64,000 nt of DNA from Corynebacterium vitaeruminis (GTDB taxonomy: Bacteria > Actinomycetota > Actinomycetes > Mycobacteriales > Mycobacteriaceae): positions 33,090-97,089 of the forward strand of contig NZ_JVVM01000001.1 of NCBI RefSeq assembly GCF_001054325.1. The letters run 5' to 3'. Under the pieces are notes generated by a model. That model saw only the letters and a list, made by a program, of their open reading frames with translations. It was not told the DNA's origin and did no database searches. Positions 10,090-17,329 of the stretch are shown one piece after another (position 1 is the stretch's first letter; each line of letters starts with the position of its first letter). Made by a program: the position numbers and the translations under genes.

Positions 10090-11070
10090 TTACTGCGGAT
10101 CCTCTCGGTAGAAGTGCTCTTCGTCCTTATCGACAACGCGAGTATTAGCAAGTGGCACACCTTCGGCATCGGCAAGCGCGGCCAGCTGGCGGGCGGTGAG
10201 CTGACGTGTGGCGCCGCGGGCGAAGTAACGCTCAAGGTAGAACTGGCCGACCATCAGAATTGATGTGATGACCAAGTACCAGGTGGCGGCGACAAGCAGC
10301 ATCGGCACCGGCAGGAACAACGCGTTGGCGATGTCCGTGGAGCGACCGTAGAGCTCCAGCGAAAACGGCACCGCGATGACCAGGGAAGTGGTCTTCAGCA
10401 GGGAAATGAACTCGTTGCCGGTTGGCGGGATGATGATGCGCATAGCCTGCGGCAGGATAGTGCGGCGGACGGTCTGCCACCAGCTCATACCCAATGCCTT
10501 CGATGCCTCGGTCTGGCCCTCTGGGACAGCCTGGATGCCGGCACGGACAATTTCAGCCATGTATGCGGACTCGTTCAGACCGAGACCGACGAATGCCAGC
10601 ACGAAGGTATTGGAGAGGATGGTGCTGAGGTCGACCTCGGTAACGCCCAGGTCAATCGTCGAGTAGATAGTGCCGAGGAGACCCCAAAAGACCAGCTGCA
10701 CGTAGACCGGCGTTCCTCGGAAAACCCACAGGTAGAACCAAGCAACTGTGGACAGCACGGGGTTTTCCGACATGCGGAGCACTGCGACGATGGCACCGCC
10801 GATGATGCCGATAAGCATGGCCAGGACAGTAAGAGCAATGGTCCAGCCAGCGGCAGCGGCGATTCGCGTGTCGAACAGGTACTGGAAGTAAACATCCCAG
10901 TGGTAGGCCTCGTTGCGGGCGGCACCGATGATGAACCACAGGAAGAGCAGCAGCAGAATCGCTGCGGTAATCCAGCGACCCGGGTGCGGCAGCGGTTTGG
11001 CCTTAATTTCTTCGTTGAGTTCCGCCTGTGTGGCCTCGTAGCGGGCGCCAGACGCAGATGAGTCGCTCAC
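10090..11070 (-). CDS. Polar amino-acid ABC transporter, permease
   Basis: A 326-residue His/Glu/Gln/Arg/opine-type permease. It has a hydrophilic N-terminal extension and then several membrane helices. The EAA loop (GIQAVPEGQTEASKALGMSWWQT) contacts the ATPase, and the conserved PP-GNEFISLLKTTSL segment follows. The start is GTG directly against the TAA of the upstream lipoprotein gene. A C-terminal cytoplasmic tail of about 50 residues ends in EHFYREDPQ. Having a single permease gene implies a homodimer. Confidence 0.92.
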   Translation of the reverse strand: MSDSSASGARYEATQAELNEEIKAKPLPHPGRWITAAILLLLFLWFIIGAARNEAYHWDVYFQYLFDTRIAAAAGWTIALTVLAMLIGIIGGAIVAVLRMSENPVLSTVAWFYLWVFRGTPVYVQLVFWGLLGTIYSTIDLGVTEVDLSTILSNTFVLAFVGLGLNESAYMAEIVRAGIQAVPEGQTEASKALGMSWWQTVRRTILPQAMRIIIPPTGNEFISLLKTTSLVIAVPFSLELYGRSTDIANALFLPVPMLLVAATWYLVITSILMVGQFYLERYFARGATRQLTARQLAALADAEGVPLANTRVVDKDEEHFYREDPQ

Positions 11071-11964
11071 TTAAAGTTCCTCTCCGTTAATAGTGGCGCG
11101 TTCCAAAGCACCGTCTTCCAAACCCCATGTGGTCAGGATTTGCTTGTACTGGCCGTTGTCGATGAGGTACTGCAGTGCCTGCTGCAGCACTGGGCCGAGT
11201 TCTGAATCCTTCGGAATAGCGAAGCCGAACGGGGCACCATCGTAGATATCTCCGGCAAGTTCGAGCTTGCCTTCAGAACGGTTGACTGCGTAGGCACTGA
11301 CTGGTGAGTCAGCGGCCAATGCATCAGCACGCCCCAGCACCACAGTGGTAGCGGCGGTACCAGCATCCTGGTAGGCCAACTTGTTAATTGGTGGCAAACC
11401 ACGATCCAGACAGTCCTGGTTCTTTACCGGCAAATCGTCCATATCTGCGACGGTATTGCGCTGAACAGCGACAGTCTTGCCACAGTAGTTTTCGGAGCTC
11501 GCGTCACTGCCCGGGCGGCGCGCCCACTGCAGGCCGGTATCCAGGTAGTCGACGAAGTCGTAAGTCTTGCGGCGCTCCTCGTTTGAGGTGAAGCCGGATG
11601 CGCCAACATCGACTGCGCCGGCCGACAGGGCCGGCAGAATCAGTGCGAAATCCTGTTCTTGGATTTCAATCTTCAGGTCCAAGACACTGGCCATGGCTCG
11701 GATGAGATCGATGTCGAAGCCGATGATGGAACCGGCGGAATCCTTAAACTCTGCCGGGGCGAAGGTGGGGTTGGTGCCGATGCGTAACACTTCGCGCTTA
11801 CGAAGATCTGCCGGGACCTGTTTCGCCAGTTCGGGGACCGCTGCCGGTTTAATCTCCGACCAGCCCTCGGGGTTACCGCTTTCGTCATTGGTGACGCAGC
11901 CTGTAAGCCCTAAGAACAAGGTCGCAATCAGCGTGGCAGCCGCCAATGCGATGGGTCTTTTCAT
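11071..11964 (-). CDS. Amino-acid ABC transporter substrate-binding lipoprotein
   Basis: A 297-residue family-3 solute-binding protein. The N-terminal signal ends in a lipobox (LGLTGC, Cys23), so it is membrane-anchored by Lgt and Lsp. The mature part opens LRKREVLRIGTNPTFAPAEFKD and continues GFDIDLIRAMASVLDLKIEI, typical of polar amino-acid binders. It is the first gene of the transporter operon. A TAACAT -10 box 8 nt before the ATG suggests a leaderless operon start. Confidence 0.92.
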   Translation of the reverse strand: MKRPIALAAATLIATLFLGLTGCVTNDESGNPEGWSEIKPAAVPELAKQVPADLRKREVLRIGTNPTFAPAEFKDSAGSIIGFDIDLIRAMASVLDLKIEIQEQDFALILPALSAGAVDVGASGFTSNEERRKTYDFVDYLDTGLQWARRPGSDASSENYCGKTVAVQRNTVADMDDLPVKNQDCLDRGLPPINKLAYQDAGTAATTVVLGRADALAADSPVSAYAVNRSEGKLELAGDIYDGAPFGFAIPKDSELGPVLQQALQYLIDNGQYKQILTTWGLEDGALERATINGEEL

Positions 11965-11972
11965 ATCTGAAT

Positions 11973-11978
11973 ATGTTA
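11973..11978 (-). promoter_or_regulatory. -10 box of the amino-acid transporter operon (leaderless)
   Basis: Minus-strand TAACAT, 8 nt before the ATG at 11964; the -35 is weak (TTTAAG with a 17-nt spacer). Confidence 0.45.
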
Positions 11979-12091
11979 CCCAGGCTCACTAATACCTTAA
12001 ATTTCGGTACCCCTATTCAGCTGCGCTTCAGGCTGGTGTAGGAAAACCGCACACTTTTCAGGCTTCCCAGAGGATAGGCAGTGTCGGTTTC

Positions 12092-13411
12092 CTAGTTAGC
12101 TTCAGCTGCGGCAAAACCATTGCCAGTGACATCGAGCGCGCCGACCGCGCCGGAGGCCGGGTCGCTCAGCGCAGCATCGCGGACAGCCTTCGCCACGGCC
12201 GGCATGACGCGCGGGTCCAGCGCCGACGGGATAATGCGGTCGGCACTCAGGTCTTCTACACCGACATTTGCAATCGCCTGAGTAGCAGCCAGCTTCATGG
12301 CCTCGGTGATCCGCTTGGCGCCCGCCTCCAGTGCGCCGCGGAACAGACCCGGGAAGGCCAGCACATTATTAATCTGGTTCGGATGATCCGAGCGGCCGGT
12401 GGCCACGACGGCTCCGTACTTGCGAGCGATTTCCATTGGAATCTCAGGATTCGGGTTGGCCAGCGAGAACAGAATCGGGTCGGCGGCCATCTGGCTAATC
12501 GCATCCTCGCCGATACGGCCGGCAGAGACGCCGATGAACACGTTAGCGTCGACAAGCGCATCGTTGATCGAGCCGGTGATGCCACGTGGGTTGGTCATGG
12601 CGGCGACCCACTGCTTGATGTCGCTCAGCGGCTCGCGGTCCGGGTGGATGATGCCGCGCGAATCGACGACAACGATGTCGGACACGCCAGCGGACAGCAG
12701 CATCTTCGTCGCAGCGACACCAGCGGCACCAGCGCCGGAGATGACCACGCGGAGATCCTGGAAGCTGCGGCCCGTCAGTTTACAGGCGTTGATTAGGCCG
12801 GCGGCGATGACAATGGCGGTGCCGTGCTGGTCGTCGTGGAAAATGGGAATATCGAGCTCTTCGTCGAGACGCTGCTCAATCTCGAAGCAGCGAGGCGCGG
12901 AGATGTCTTCGAGGTTCACCCCGCCAAACGACGGTGCCAGCGCCTTGACCGTCTGGATGATTTCCTCCGTGTCGAGGGTATCCAGGACGATTGGCACCGC
13001 GGAGATACCGGCGAACTGCTCGAAGAGTTGGGCCTTTCCTTCCATAACTGGCAGTGCAGCCTTGGGTCCGATGTCGCCGAGGCCGAGGACTGCGGTGCCG
13101 TCGGAGATCACCGCGACGTTCTGGCCGGTCCAGGTGTAGGTGCGGGCCAGGGCCGGATCTTCGTGGATGGCCTCACAGACACGGGCGACACCTGGGGTGT
13201 AGCCGATGGAGAGGTCGCGAATCGTCTCGAGCTTCATGGTCGAGTGCGAGCGGAGCTTACCGCCGCGGTGTGCCTCGAAGATTTCCGCATCTGTGATGGA
13301 CGACGGATCTGTGGGGGCGGTGTCCTCCGGCACGGCGTGAAGCGGCGTCTTAGCGGAGTTCGCGTTCGCAGTGTGGTCGGATGAGCTAGAGGAAGAATTC
13401 GCAGCAGGCAT
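12092..13411 (-). CDS. Malic enzyme, probably NADP-dependent
   Basis: A 439-residue oxidative decarboxylase converting malate to pyruvate with CO2 release. Malic-enzyme hallmarks are present: SIGYTPGVARVCEAI, the metal-binding region of HDDQHGTAIVIAAGL, and the Rossmann motif VVISGAGAAGVAATKML. There is no phosphotransacetylase-like C-terminal domain, so this is the short bacterial form. The N-terminal 30 residues are Ser/Thr/Asn-rich and probably disordered. It is divergent from the metY gene across a 304-bp region. NADP preference is assumed from corynebacterial orthologues. Confidence 0.92.
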   Translation of the reverse strand: MPAANSSSSSSDHTANANSAKTPLHAVPEDTAPTDPSSITDAEIFEAHRGGKLRSHSTMKLETIRDLSIGYTPGVARVCEAIHEDPALARTYTWTGQNVAVISDGTAVLGLGDIGPKAALPVMEGKAQLFEQFAGISAVPIVLDTLDTEEIIQTVKALAPSFGGVNLEDISAPRCFEIEQRLDEELDIPIFHDDQHGTAIVIAAGLINACKLTGRSFQDLRVVISGAGAAGVAATKMLLSAGVSDIVVVDSRGIIHPDREPLSDIKQWVAAMTNPRGITGSINDALVDANVFIGVSAGRIGEDAISQMAADPILFSLANPNPEIPMEIARKYGAVVATGRSDHPNQINNVLAFPGLFRGALEAGAKRITEAMKLAATQAIANVGVEDLSADRIIPSALDPRVMPAVAKAVRDAALSDPASGAVGALDVTGNGFAAAEAN

Positions 13412-13715
13412 GATGACAGTCCAAAACGTGTTGAGTACTGAGTACTTTGTACTTTGAGAAAACTCGACCGCGGCGAGAGCTGCTGGTGGGCAGTGCGCAA
13501 AGCCGGGAGCAAGGCTGGCCGCTGATACGTAGTGGTGTGCGTAAAAACTAAACCTGTCTTGCTATACGGGATTGGTATCTCATTATATGGACGGTGGGGT
13601 GGAAAATAAAACCGGCGGTTGGGGGCGGGGGCGGAACCTTTCTGCTGAAGCTCAGATTGCGCCACTTCGCGCTCTATAATCAGAATTCAATCGATTGAAA
13701 GGTCCATTTCGTCCC
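13412..13715. promoter_or_regulatory. Divergent promoter region between malic enzyme and metY
   Basis: About 300 bp without a gene. On the plus strand a perfect TATAAT (13675-13680) lies 35 nt before the metY ATG, followed by GAAAGG (13697-13702) as ribosome-binding site. On the minus strand TATAAT (13587 to 13582) could serve the malic enzyme with a leader of about 165 nt. A G-rich run is at 13619-13632. No McbR-type palindrome was found by eye. Confidence 0.45.
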
Positions 13716-14987
13716 ATGCAAGATCAGACCAAGCTCATCCACTCCGGCTACGTTCCAGGCAATAAAGACCCACGTCAGGTGCCGATCATTCAGTCGACGA
13801 CCTACACGTTCGACTCTTCCGACGACATCGCTGCGGTCTTCGACGAGCCAACTCACGCACTGATTTACTCCCGCTTCGCCAATCCAACGGTTATGGCTGT
13901 CGAAGAGAAAATCGCTGACCTTGAGGGCGGCGCCGCAGCAATGGCTACCACTTCCGGCCAGGCGGCAACTGCACTCGCAATCATGAACCTGTGCTCCGCG
14001 GGCGACTCGTTTGTCACCTCTTCTGAGATTTACGGCGGTACCTCAAACCTCTTCGCTACCACTCTGAAGCGCTTCGGTATCGAGGCGATCTTCGTCGATC
14101 AGAATGCCTCCGAGGAGGAAATCGCCGCAGCATTCAAGCCGAACACCAAGGCGCTATTTGGTGAAATTATCGCCAACCCGGCGATGAGTGTGCTCGATGT
14201 CGAGAAGTTCGCCCGCATCGCCCACGGCCAGGGGGTACCGCTGATCGTCGACAGTACCTTCGCCACCCCGATCCTGTGTAAGCCCATCGAGCACGGCGCA
14301 GACATCGTCGTCCACTCCACTTCTAAGTACATGGACGGCCACGCAATCCAGGTCGGCGGCGTCATCGTCGACTCTGGCAAGTTTGACTTCACCAACGGCA
14401 AGTTCCCCGACTTTACCGAGCCCGACGAGTCCTACCACGGCGTCGTGTACACCAAGGACTACGCCGTCGCGCCGTTCGTCATTAAGGCGCGCATGCAGCT
14501 ACAGCGCGACTTTGGCGCGTACCCAGCTGCTCACTCAGCCTTCATGCTGAATCAGTCGCTCGAAAGTCTCGACGTTCGCATGCGTCGTCACTGCGAGAAC
14601 GCACTGAAGGTCGCCGAATACCTCGAATCGCGCACGGATTTGCTTAACGACGTTCGTTACCCCGGCCTGAAATCTTCTCCATACTACGAGCTTGCTCAGA
14701 AGTACCTCGACGGAGCTTCCGGCGTGGTCACGGTTGACCTCAAGGGCGGCCGTGAAGCTGGTACGACCTTCATGGATGCGCTGCAGCTGGTGACCCGTCA
14801 GGTGCACGTGGCCGACTCCCGTTCCTGTGTGCTGCACCCGGCTTCCACTACGCACCGCCAGGTTCCGGATGAGCAGCTTCCGGCGGTGGGAATTACCCCT
14901 GGTCTTGTTCGGCTGTCCATTGGTTTGGAAAATGTTGACGATATTATCGCCGACATTGAGCAAGCGCTGGCCAAGGTTGAAGGCTAG
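13716..14987 (+). CDS. metY: O-acetylhomoserine sulfhydrylase
   Basis: A 423-residue Cys/Met-metabolism PLP enzyme, using O-acetylhomoserine and sulfide to make homocysteine (direct sulfhydrylation) in methionine synthesis. The PLP lysine lies in the VVHSTSKYMDGH segment; other family marks are YSRFANPT, ATTSGQAA and the C-terminal LVRLSIGLENVDDIIADIEQAL. The ATG at 13716 is preferred over an upstream TTG at 13695 because GAAAGG lies 13 nt before it. It could in principle be a cystathionine gamma-synthase relative, but the length and the IIQSTTYTFDS start fit MetY. Confidence 0.88.
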   Translation: MQDQTKLIHSGYVPGNKDPRQVPIIQSTTYTFDSSDDIAAVFDEPTHALIYSRFANPTVMAVEEKIADLEGGAAAMATTSGQAATALAIMNLCSAGDSFVTSSEIYGGTSNLFATTLKRFGIEAIFVDQNASEEEIAAAFKPNTKALFGEIIANPAMSVLDVEKFARIAHGQGVPLIVDSTFATPILCKPIEHGADIVVHSTSKYMDGHAIQVGGVIVDSGKFDFTNGKFPDFTEPDESYHGVVYTKDYAVAPFVIKARMQLQRDFGAYPAAHSAFMLNQSLESLDVRMRRHCENALKVAEYLESRTDLLNDVRYPGLKSSPYYELAQKYLDGASGVVTVDLKGGREAGTTFMDALQLVTRQVHVADSRSCVLHPASTTHRQVPDEQLPAVGITPGLVRLSIGLENVDDIIADIEQALAKVEG

Positions 14988-15003
14988 GTTTTAGAGAGTT
15001 TAG

Positions 15004-15046
15004 CCAGGTCCATGCCCTGTTTTTGTGGGCAAGGCCTGGTTTTTTC
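15004..15046 (+). terminator. metY intrinsic terminator
   Basis: Imperfect hairpin CCAGG...GCCC / GGGC...CCTGG around a T-rich loop, then seven T residues, starting 17 nt after the metY stop. Confidence 0.85.
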
Positions 15047-15189
15047 TTACCTTCAGCGGCGTCTTATGGTTCGTGAATCGAAAATATTTGTGTAGTGCGG
15101 AGGATCGAATCCGGGGTTGCTGAGATAGTTCCAACTGACGACAGAGAGCTGTTCGTTTATTGCAACTTCTACATAGGAGGCTTCTTACG

Positions 15190-15975
15190 ATGTCCGATTC
15201 CACTTTCCCTCAGAACCCGCAGGGCCCACAGAACCCGTATGGCCCCGAGGGGTCATATGGTTCCAAGGGGACGTATGGCTCCCAGAATCCGCAGGCTTCG
15301 CTGGGGCAGCAGTCCTACCAGCACAACCCGCAGGATCCGCTCGGCCAGCAGTCCTACCCGCAGGGGCCGTCGGCGGCTGGGCAGGTGTCTCCGGAACCGA
15401 AAGAAAAGAAGAAGGGTGGCTGCTTCAAGTGGGGCGGTATCGCCGCGGGTGCTGTTGTGGTCCTCGCTGTGGCGGCCAGCTTGACCGGTGGCGGCGATGC
15501 TGATTCGGGCTCCGATTCTGAAGCTGCGTCTCTCTTTGGTTCGGATACTGCAGTTGCGGCTGATTCTGGCTCTGTTGAGAATGCCGATATCGCTGAGGAC
15601 CCTGGGGCTGCTGTAGAGGGGCAGCAGGACCAGGCGGAGGGGCAGGAAAAACAGGATAAGCAGGATGAGAAGGTTCCGACCGAGTACAAGAATGCTCTCC
15701 GAAAGGCCAAGAGCTACTCGGATCTGATGCACATGTCCAAGGCCGGCATCTATGACCAGCTGACCTCGGAATATGGCGAGAAGTTCTCGCCGGAGGCTGC
15801 CCAGTATGCAATGGACAACCTTGAAGTGGACTGGAATAAAAATGCACTGGAAAAGGCGCGCTCTTACCAGGATTCGATGGCAATGTCCCCGGATGCGATT
15901 TACGAGCAGCTGACGTCGGAATATGGCGAGCAGTTTACCGCGGAGGAAGCTCAGTACGCGGTGGATAACCTGTAG
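15190..15975 (+). CDS. Ltp-repeat membrane protein
   Basis: A 261-residue protein in three parts. Residues 1 to about 75 are low-complexity, rich in Pro, Gln, Gly, Ser and Tyr (repeats such as QNP, YGS and GQQSY). A positively charged stretch and one membrane helix (KKKGGCFKWGGIAAGAVVVL) follow, then an acidic linker. The C-terminal 95 residues hold two tandem copies of the Ltp repeat; each reads NAL-KA-SY-D-M-MS...IY-QLTSEYGE-F--E-AQYA-DNL. These repeats occur in Ltp, the superinfection-exclusion lipoprotein of phage TP-J34, and in many actinobacterial surface proteins. There is no lipobox here; the helix is internal. A strong AGGAGG lies 9 nt before the ATG. Confidence 0.8.
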   Translation: MSDSTFPQNPQGPQNPYGPEGSYGSKGTYGSQNPQASLGQQSYQHNPQDPLGQQSYPQGPSAAGQVSPEPKEKKKGGCFKWGGIAAGAVVVLAVAASLTGGGDADSGSDSEAASLFGSDTAVAADSGSVENADIAEDPGAAVEGQQDQAEGQEKQDKQDEKVPTEYKNALRKAKSYSDLMHMSKAGIYDQLTSEYGEKFSPEAAQYAMDNLEVDWNKNALEKARSYQDSMAMSPDAIYEQLTSEYGEQFTAEEAQYAVDNL

Positions 15976-16040
15976 CAGCGGGTTTCGTTTGTTGATGACG
16001 CCAATTGGCCAGAGCCCGTTTGGATGCATGCTGCAAAAGG

Positions 16041-16106
16041 ACGGCTTCCGCTTCACCAGAATGCATTTGCTGCACACTGAACGGCTGCTGGTGAAGCGGA
16101 AACCGT
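16041..16106. repeat. Hairpin repeat family, copy A
   Basis: Left arm 16041-16059 (ACGGCTTCCGCTTCACCAG) and right arm 16088-16106 are inverted repeats matching at 18 of 19 positions, separated by 28 nt containing TTGCTGCA. Related copies are at 24152-24213 and 30431-30494. It abuts the transposase remnant. Confidence 0.75.
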
Positions 16107-16115
16107 CTTGGCTGT

Positions 16116-16771
16116 TTTAACGCGTGACCTAGCGGTTGCGCGCATGGCGGCATTGGAGGCGGAAAAGGCCGCAGACGTGGACGAACCCCGGTCACCACGA
16201 TCAGCCCGAAGGCACCGGATCATCGCCCGGACCTGGTGCAGCGAAACTTTCGTGCACACGGACCGGGCAGGCTTTGGGTTGCCGATATTACTTACGTTCG
16301 CGCCCTGTCCGGATTCGTCTACACCGCGTTTGTCGTTGATGTCTTCAGCCGGAAAATTGTTGGTGTTGCTACTCGCTCGACGATGCGTACCGATGGAGGC
16401 CTTGGAGCATGCGTTAACGACTGCTGGGGCGGATTAATGGCAACCAGTTGATTCACCATAGTGATCGGAGCAGTCAGTACGTGTCATTGAAATATTCCAC
16501 GGCTTTATCTGAGCCTGGAATTCGCCCGAGTGGGGGAACAGTCGGCGCTTCTTATGACAATGCTCTGGCCGAAACAGTCAACGGTTTCTACAAAGTGGAA
16601 CTCATTCATGCCCAAGGCCGATGGACGTCGGTCGGAGAAGTCGAACTGGTCATCTTGCGATGGGTGCATTGGTGGAATACCAAGCGCCTTCACGAAGCAT
16701 TGGACTACGCTGCCCCACAAGAGATAGAAACTGAGTACTATCTCACCCAGCCGGTTAGTACAGGGCAGTAA
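16116..16771 (+). pseudogene. IS3-family transposase (OrfB, rve integrase) remnant
   Basis: Three successive reading frames together rebuild most of an IS3-group integrase domain. Frame one (about 16143-16396) gives VQRNF, GRLWVADITYVRALSGF, VYTAFVVDVFSRKIVG and RSTMRTD; the first catalytic Asp is in WVADITYV. A short middle frame gives PMEALEHALTTAG, and a third (about 16430-16771) gives IHHSDRSSQYVS, SYDNALAETVNGFYKVELIH and WVHWWNTKRLHEALDY, with the second Asp in HHSDR and the Glu in NALAETVNG. At least two frameshifts disable it. The 5' end (DLAVAR at about 16126) also looks deleted, and no OrfA is present. The element cannot be autonomous. Confidence 0.88.
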
Positions 16772-16903
16772 AAGAAGCGGAACTAAACCCAGGACGCTTC
16801 GCACCGCAGCCGGACTTGGCGAGACTGACCGGGATTGTTGGGGATTCGCAGGCGCTACCGACGGCCCGGAATCCACCGAGCGAGGAATGAGTCAAGAATC
16901 TTT

Positions 16904-16962
16904 GCCCCGCTAGTTTGAGTTGTTCGGTTTTCTCGAACGGCTTGGCTGGCGGGGCGTTTTTT
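16904..16962 (+). terminator. Stem-loop with T-run downstream of the IS remnant
   Basis: Outer stem GCCCCGC/GCGGGGC encloses a second hairpin GTTCG/CGAAC; six T residues follow. It resembles an intrinsic terminator but no intact gene precedes it, so it is probably left from a lost gene. Confidence 0.6.
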
Positions 16963-17005
16963 CATGCCTACAAGGCGGGGCTAGGCAACGATACTGTTTT
17001 CGAAA

Positions 17006-17048
17006 AGTACGATTTCACAGCCGAACTCTTGAGTTCGGAAATCGTACT
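17006..17048. repeat. 18-bp bulged palindrome
   Basis: AGTACGATTT (17006-17015) pairs with AAATCGTACT (17039-17048), and CCGAACTC (17021-17028) with GAGTTCGG (17031-17038). The loop is 2 nt and a 5-nt bulge sits on the left arm. No T-run follows. Function unknown. Confidence 0.65.
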
Positions 17049-17104
17049 GCTTTACGGCGCAATTGTGTGGTGCGTTCGTGGTGCATTTTTGGCTCAAAAT
17101 ACCC

Positions 17105-17140
17105 GTGAAAGTGCGTGAAAAAGAGTGAAAGATAGTGAAT
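17105..17140. repeat. Four GTGAA(A) repeats with 10-bp period
   Basis: GTGAAA occurs at 17105, 17115 and 17125 and GTGAAT at 17135, exactly one helical turn apart and so on the same face of the DNA. They lie between the palindrome and the tRNA terminator. Confidence 0.6.
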
Positions 17141-17152
17141 ACTAACCCAAGC

Positions 17153-17197
17153 AAAAACCCGCCCCCACCAGGCTAAACACCAGGTGAAAGCGGGTTT
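17153..17197 (-). terminator. Terminator downstream of the tRNA
   Basis: On the minus strand AAAACCCGC...GCGGGTTTTT forms a stem with an inner CACCTGGT/GCCTGGTG region, ending in T residues 9 nt past the tRNA 3' end. The symmetrical A/T flanks could make it work in both directions. Confidence 0.75.
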
Positions 17198-17205
17198 TGA
17201 AATCG

Positions 17206-17279
17206 TGCCCCCGGTGAGACTCGAACTCACACTGGACGGGTTTTGAATCCGTTGCCTCTGCCAATTGGGCTACAGGGGC
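17206..17279 (-). tRNA. tRNA-Leu (anticodon CAA), short variable loop
   Basis: A 74-nt cloverleaf on the minus strand. The acceptor GCCCCTG pairs with CGGGGGC (one G-U). The D arm has a 3-bp stem. The anticodon stem ACGGA/CCCGT has one A-C mismatch and the loop TTCAAAA carries anticodon CAA (17243-17245). The variable loop is only 5 nt (CCAGT), and the T arm GTGAG-TTCGAGT-CTCAC is canonical. CCA is not encoded. The anticodon reads leucine UUG codons, but leucine tRNAs normally have a long variable arm, so this one is atypical. It lies 50 bp downstream of the DUF368 gene. Confidence 0.85.
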
Positions 17280-17329
17280 GCAAAGCCGTCGATAAGCGAA
17301 AATGCTCTATCGAAGCGACTTTGACTAGT

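Noticed and set aside
15190..15975. Ltp protein as a lipoprotein
   Set aside because: Its only hydrophobic segment is internal, about residue 80, with no lipobox cysteine in a cleavable N-terminal signal.
17101..17140. CRISPR-like reading of the GTGAAA repeats
   Set aside because: A 6-nt repeat with a 10-bp period has no spacers, and no cas genes occur in the window.
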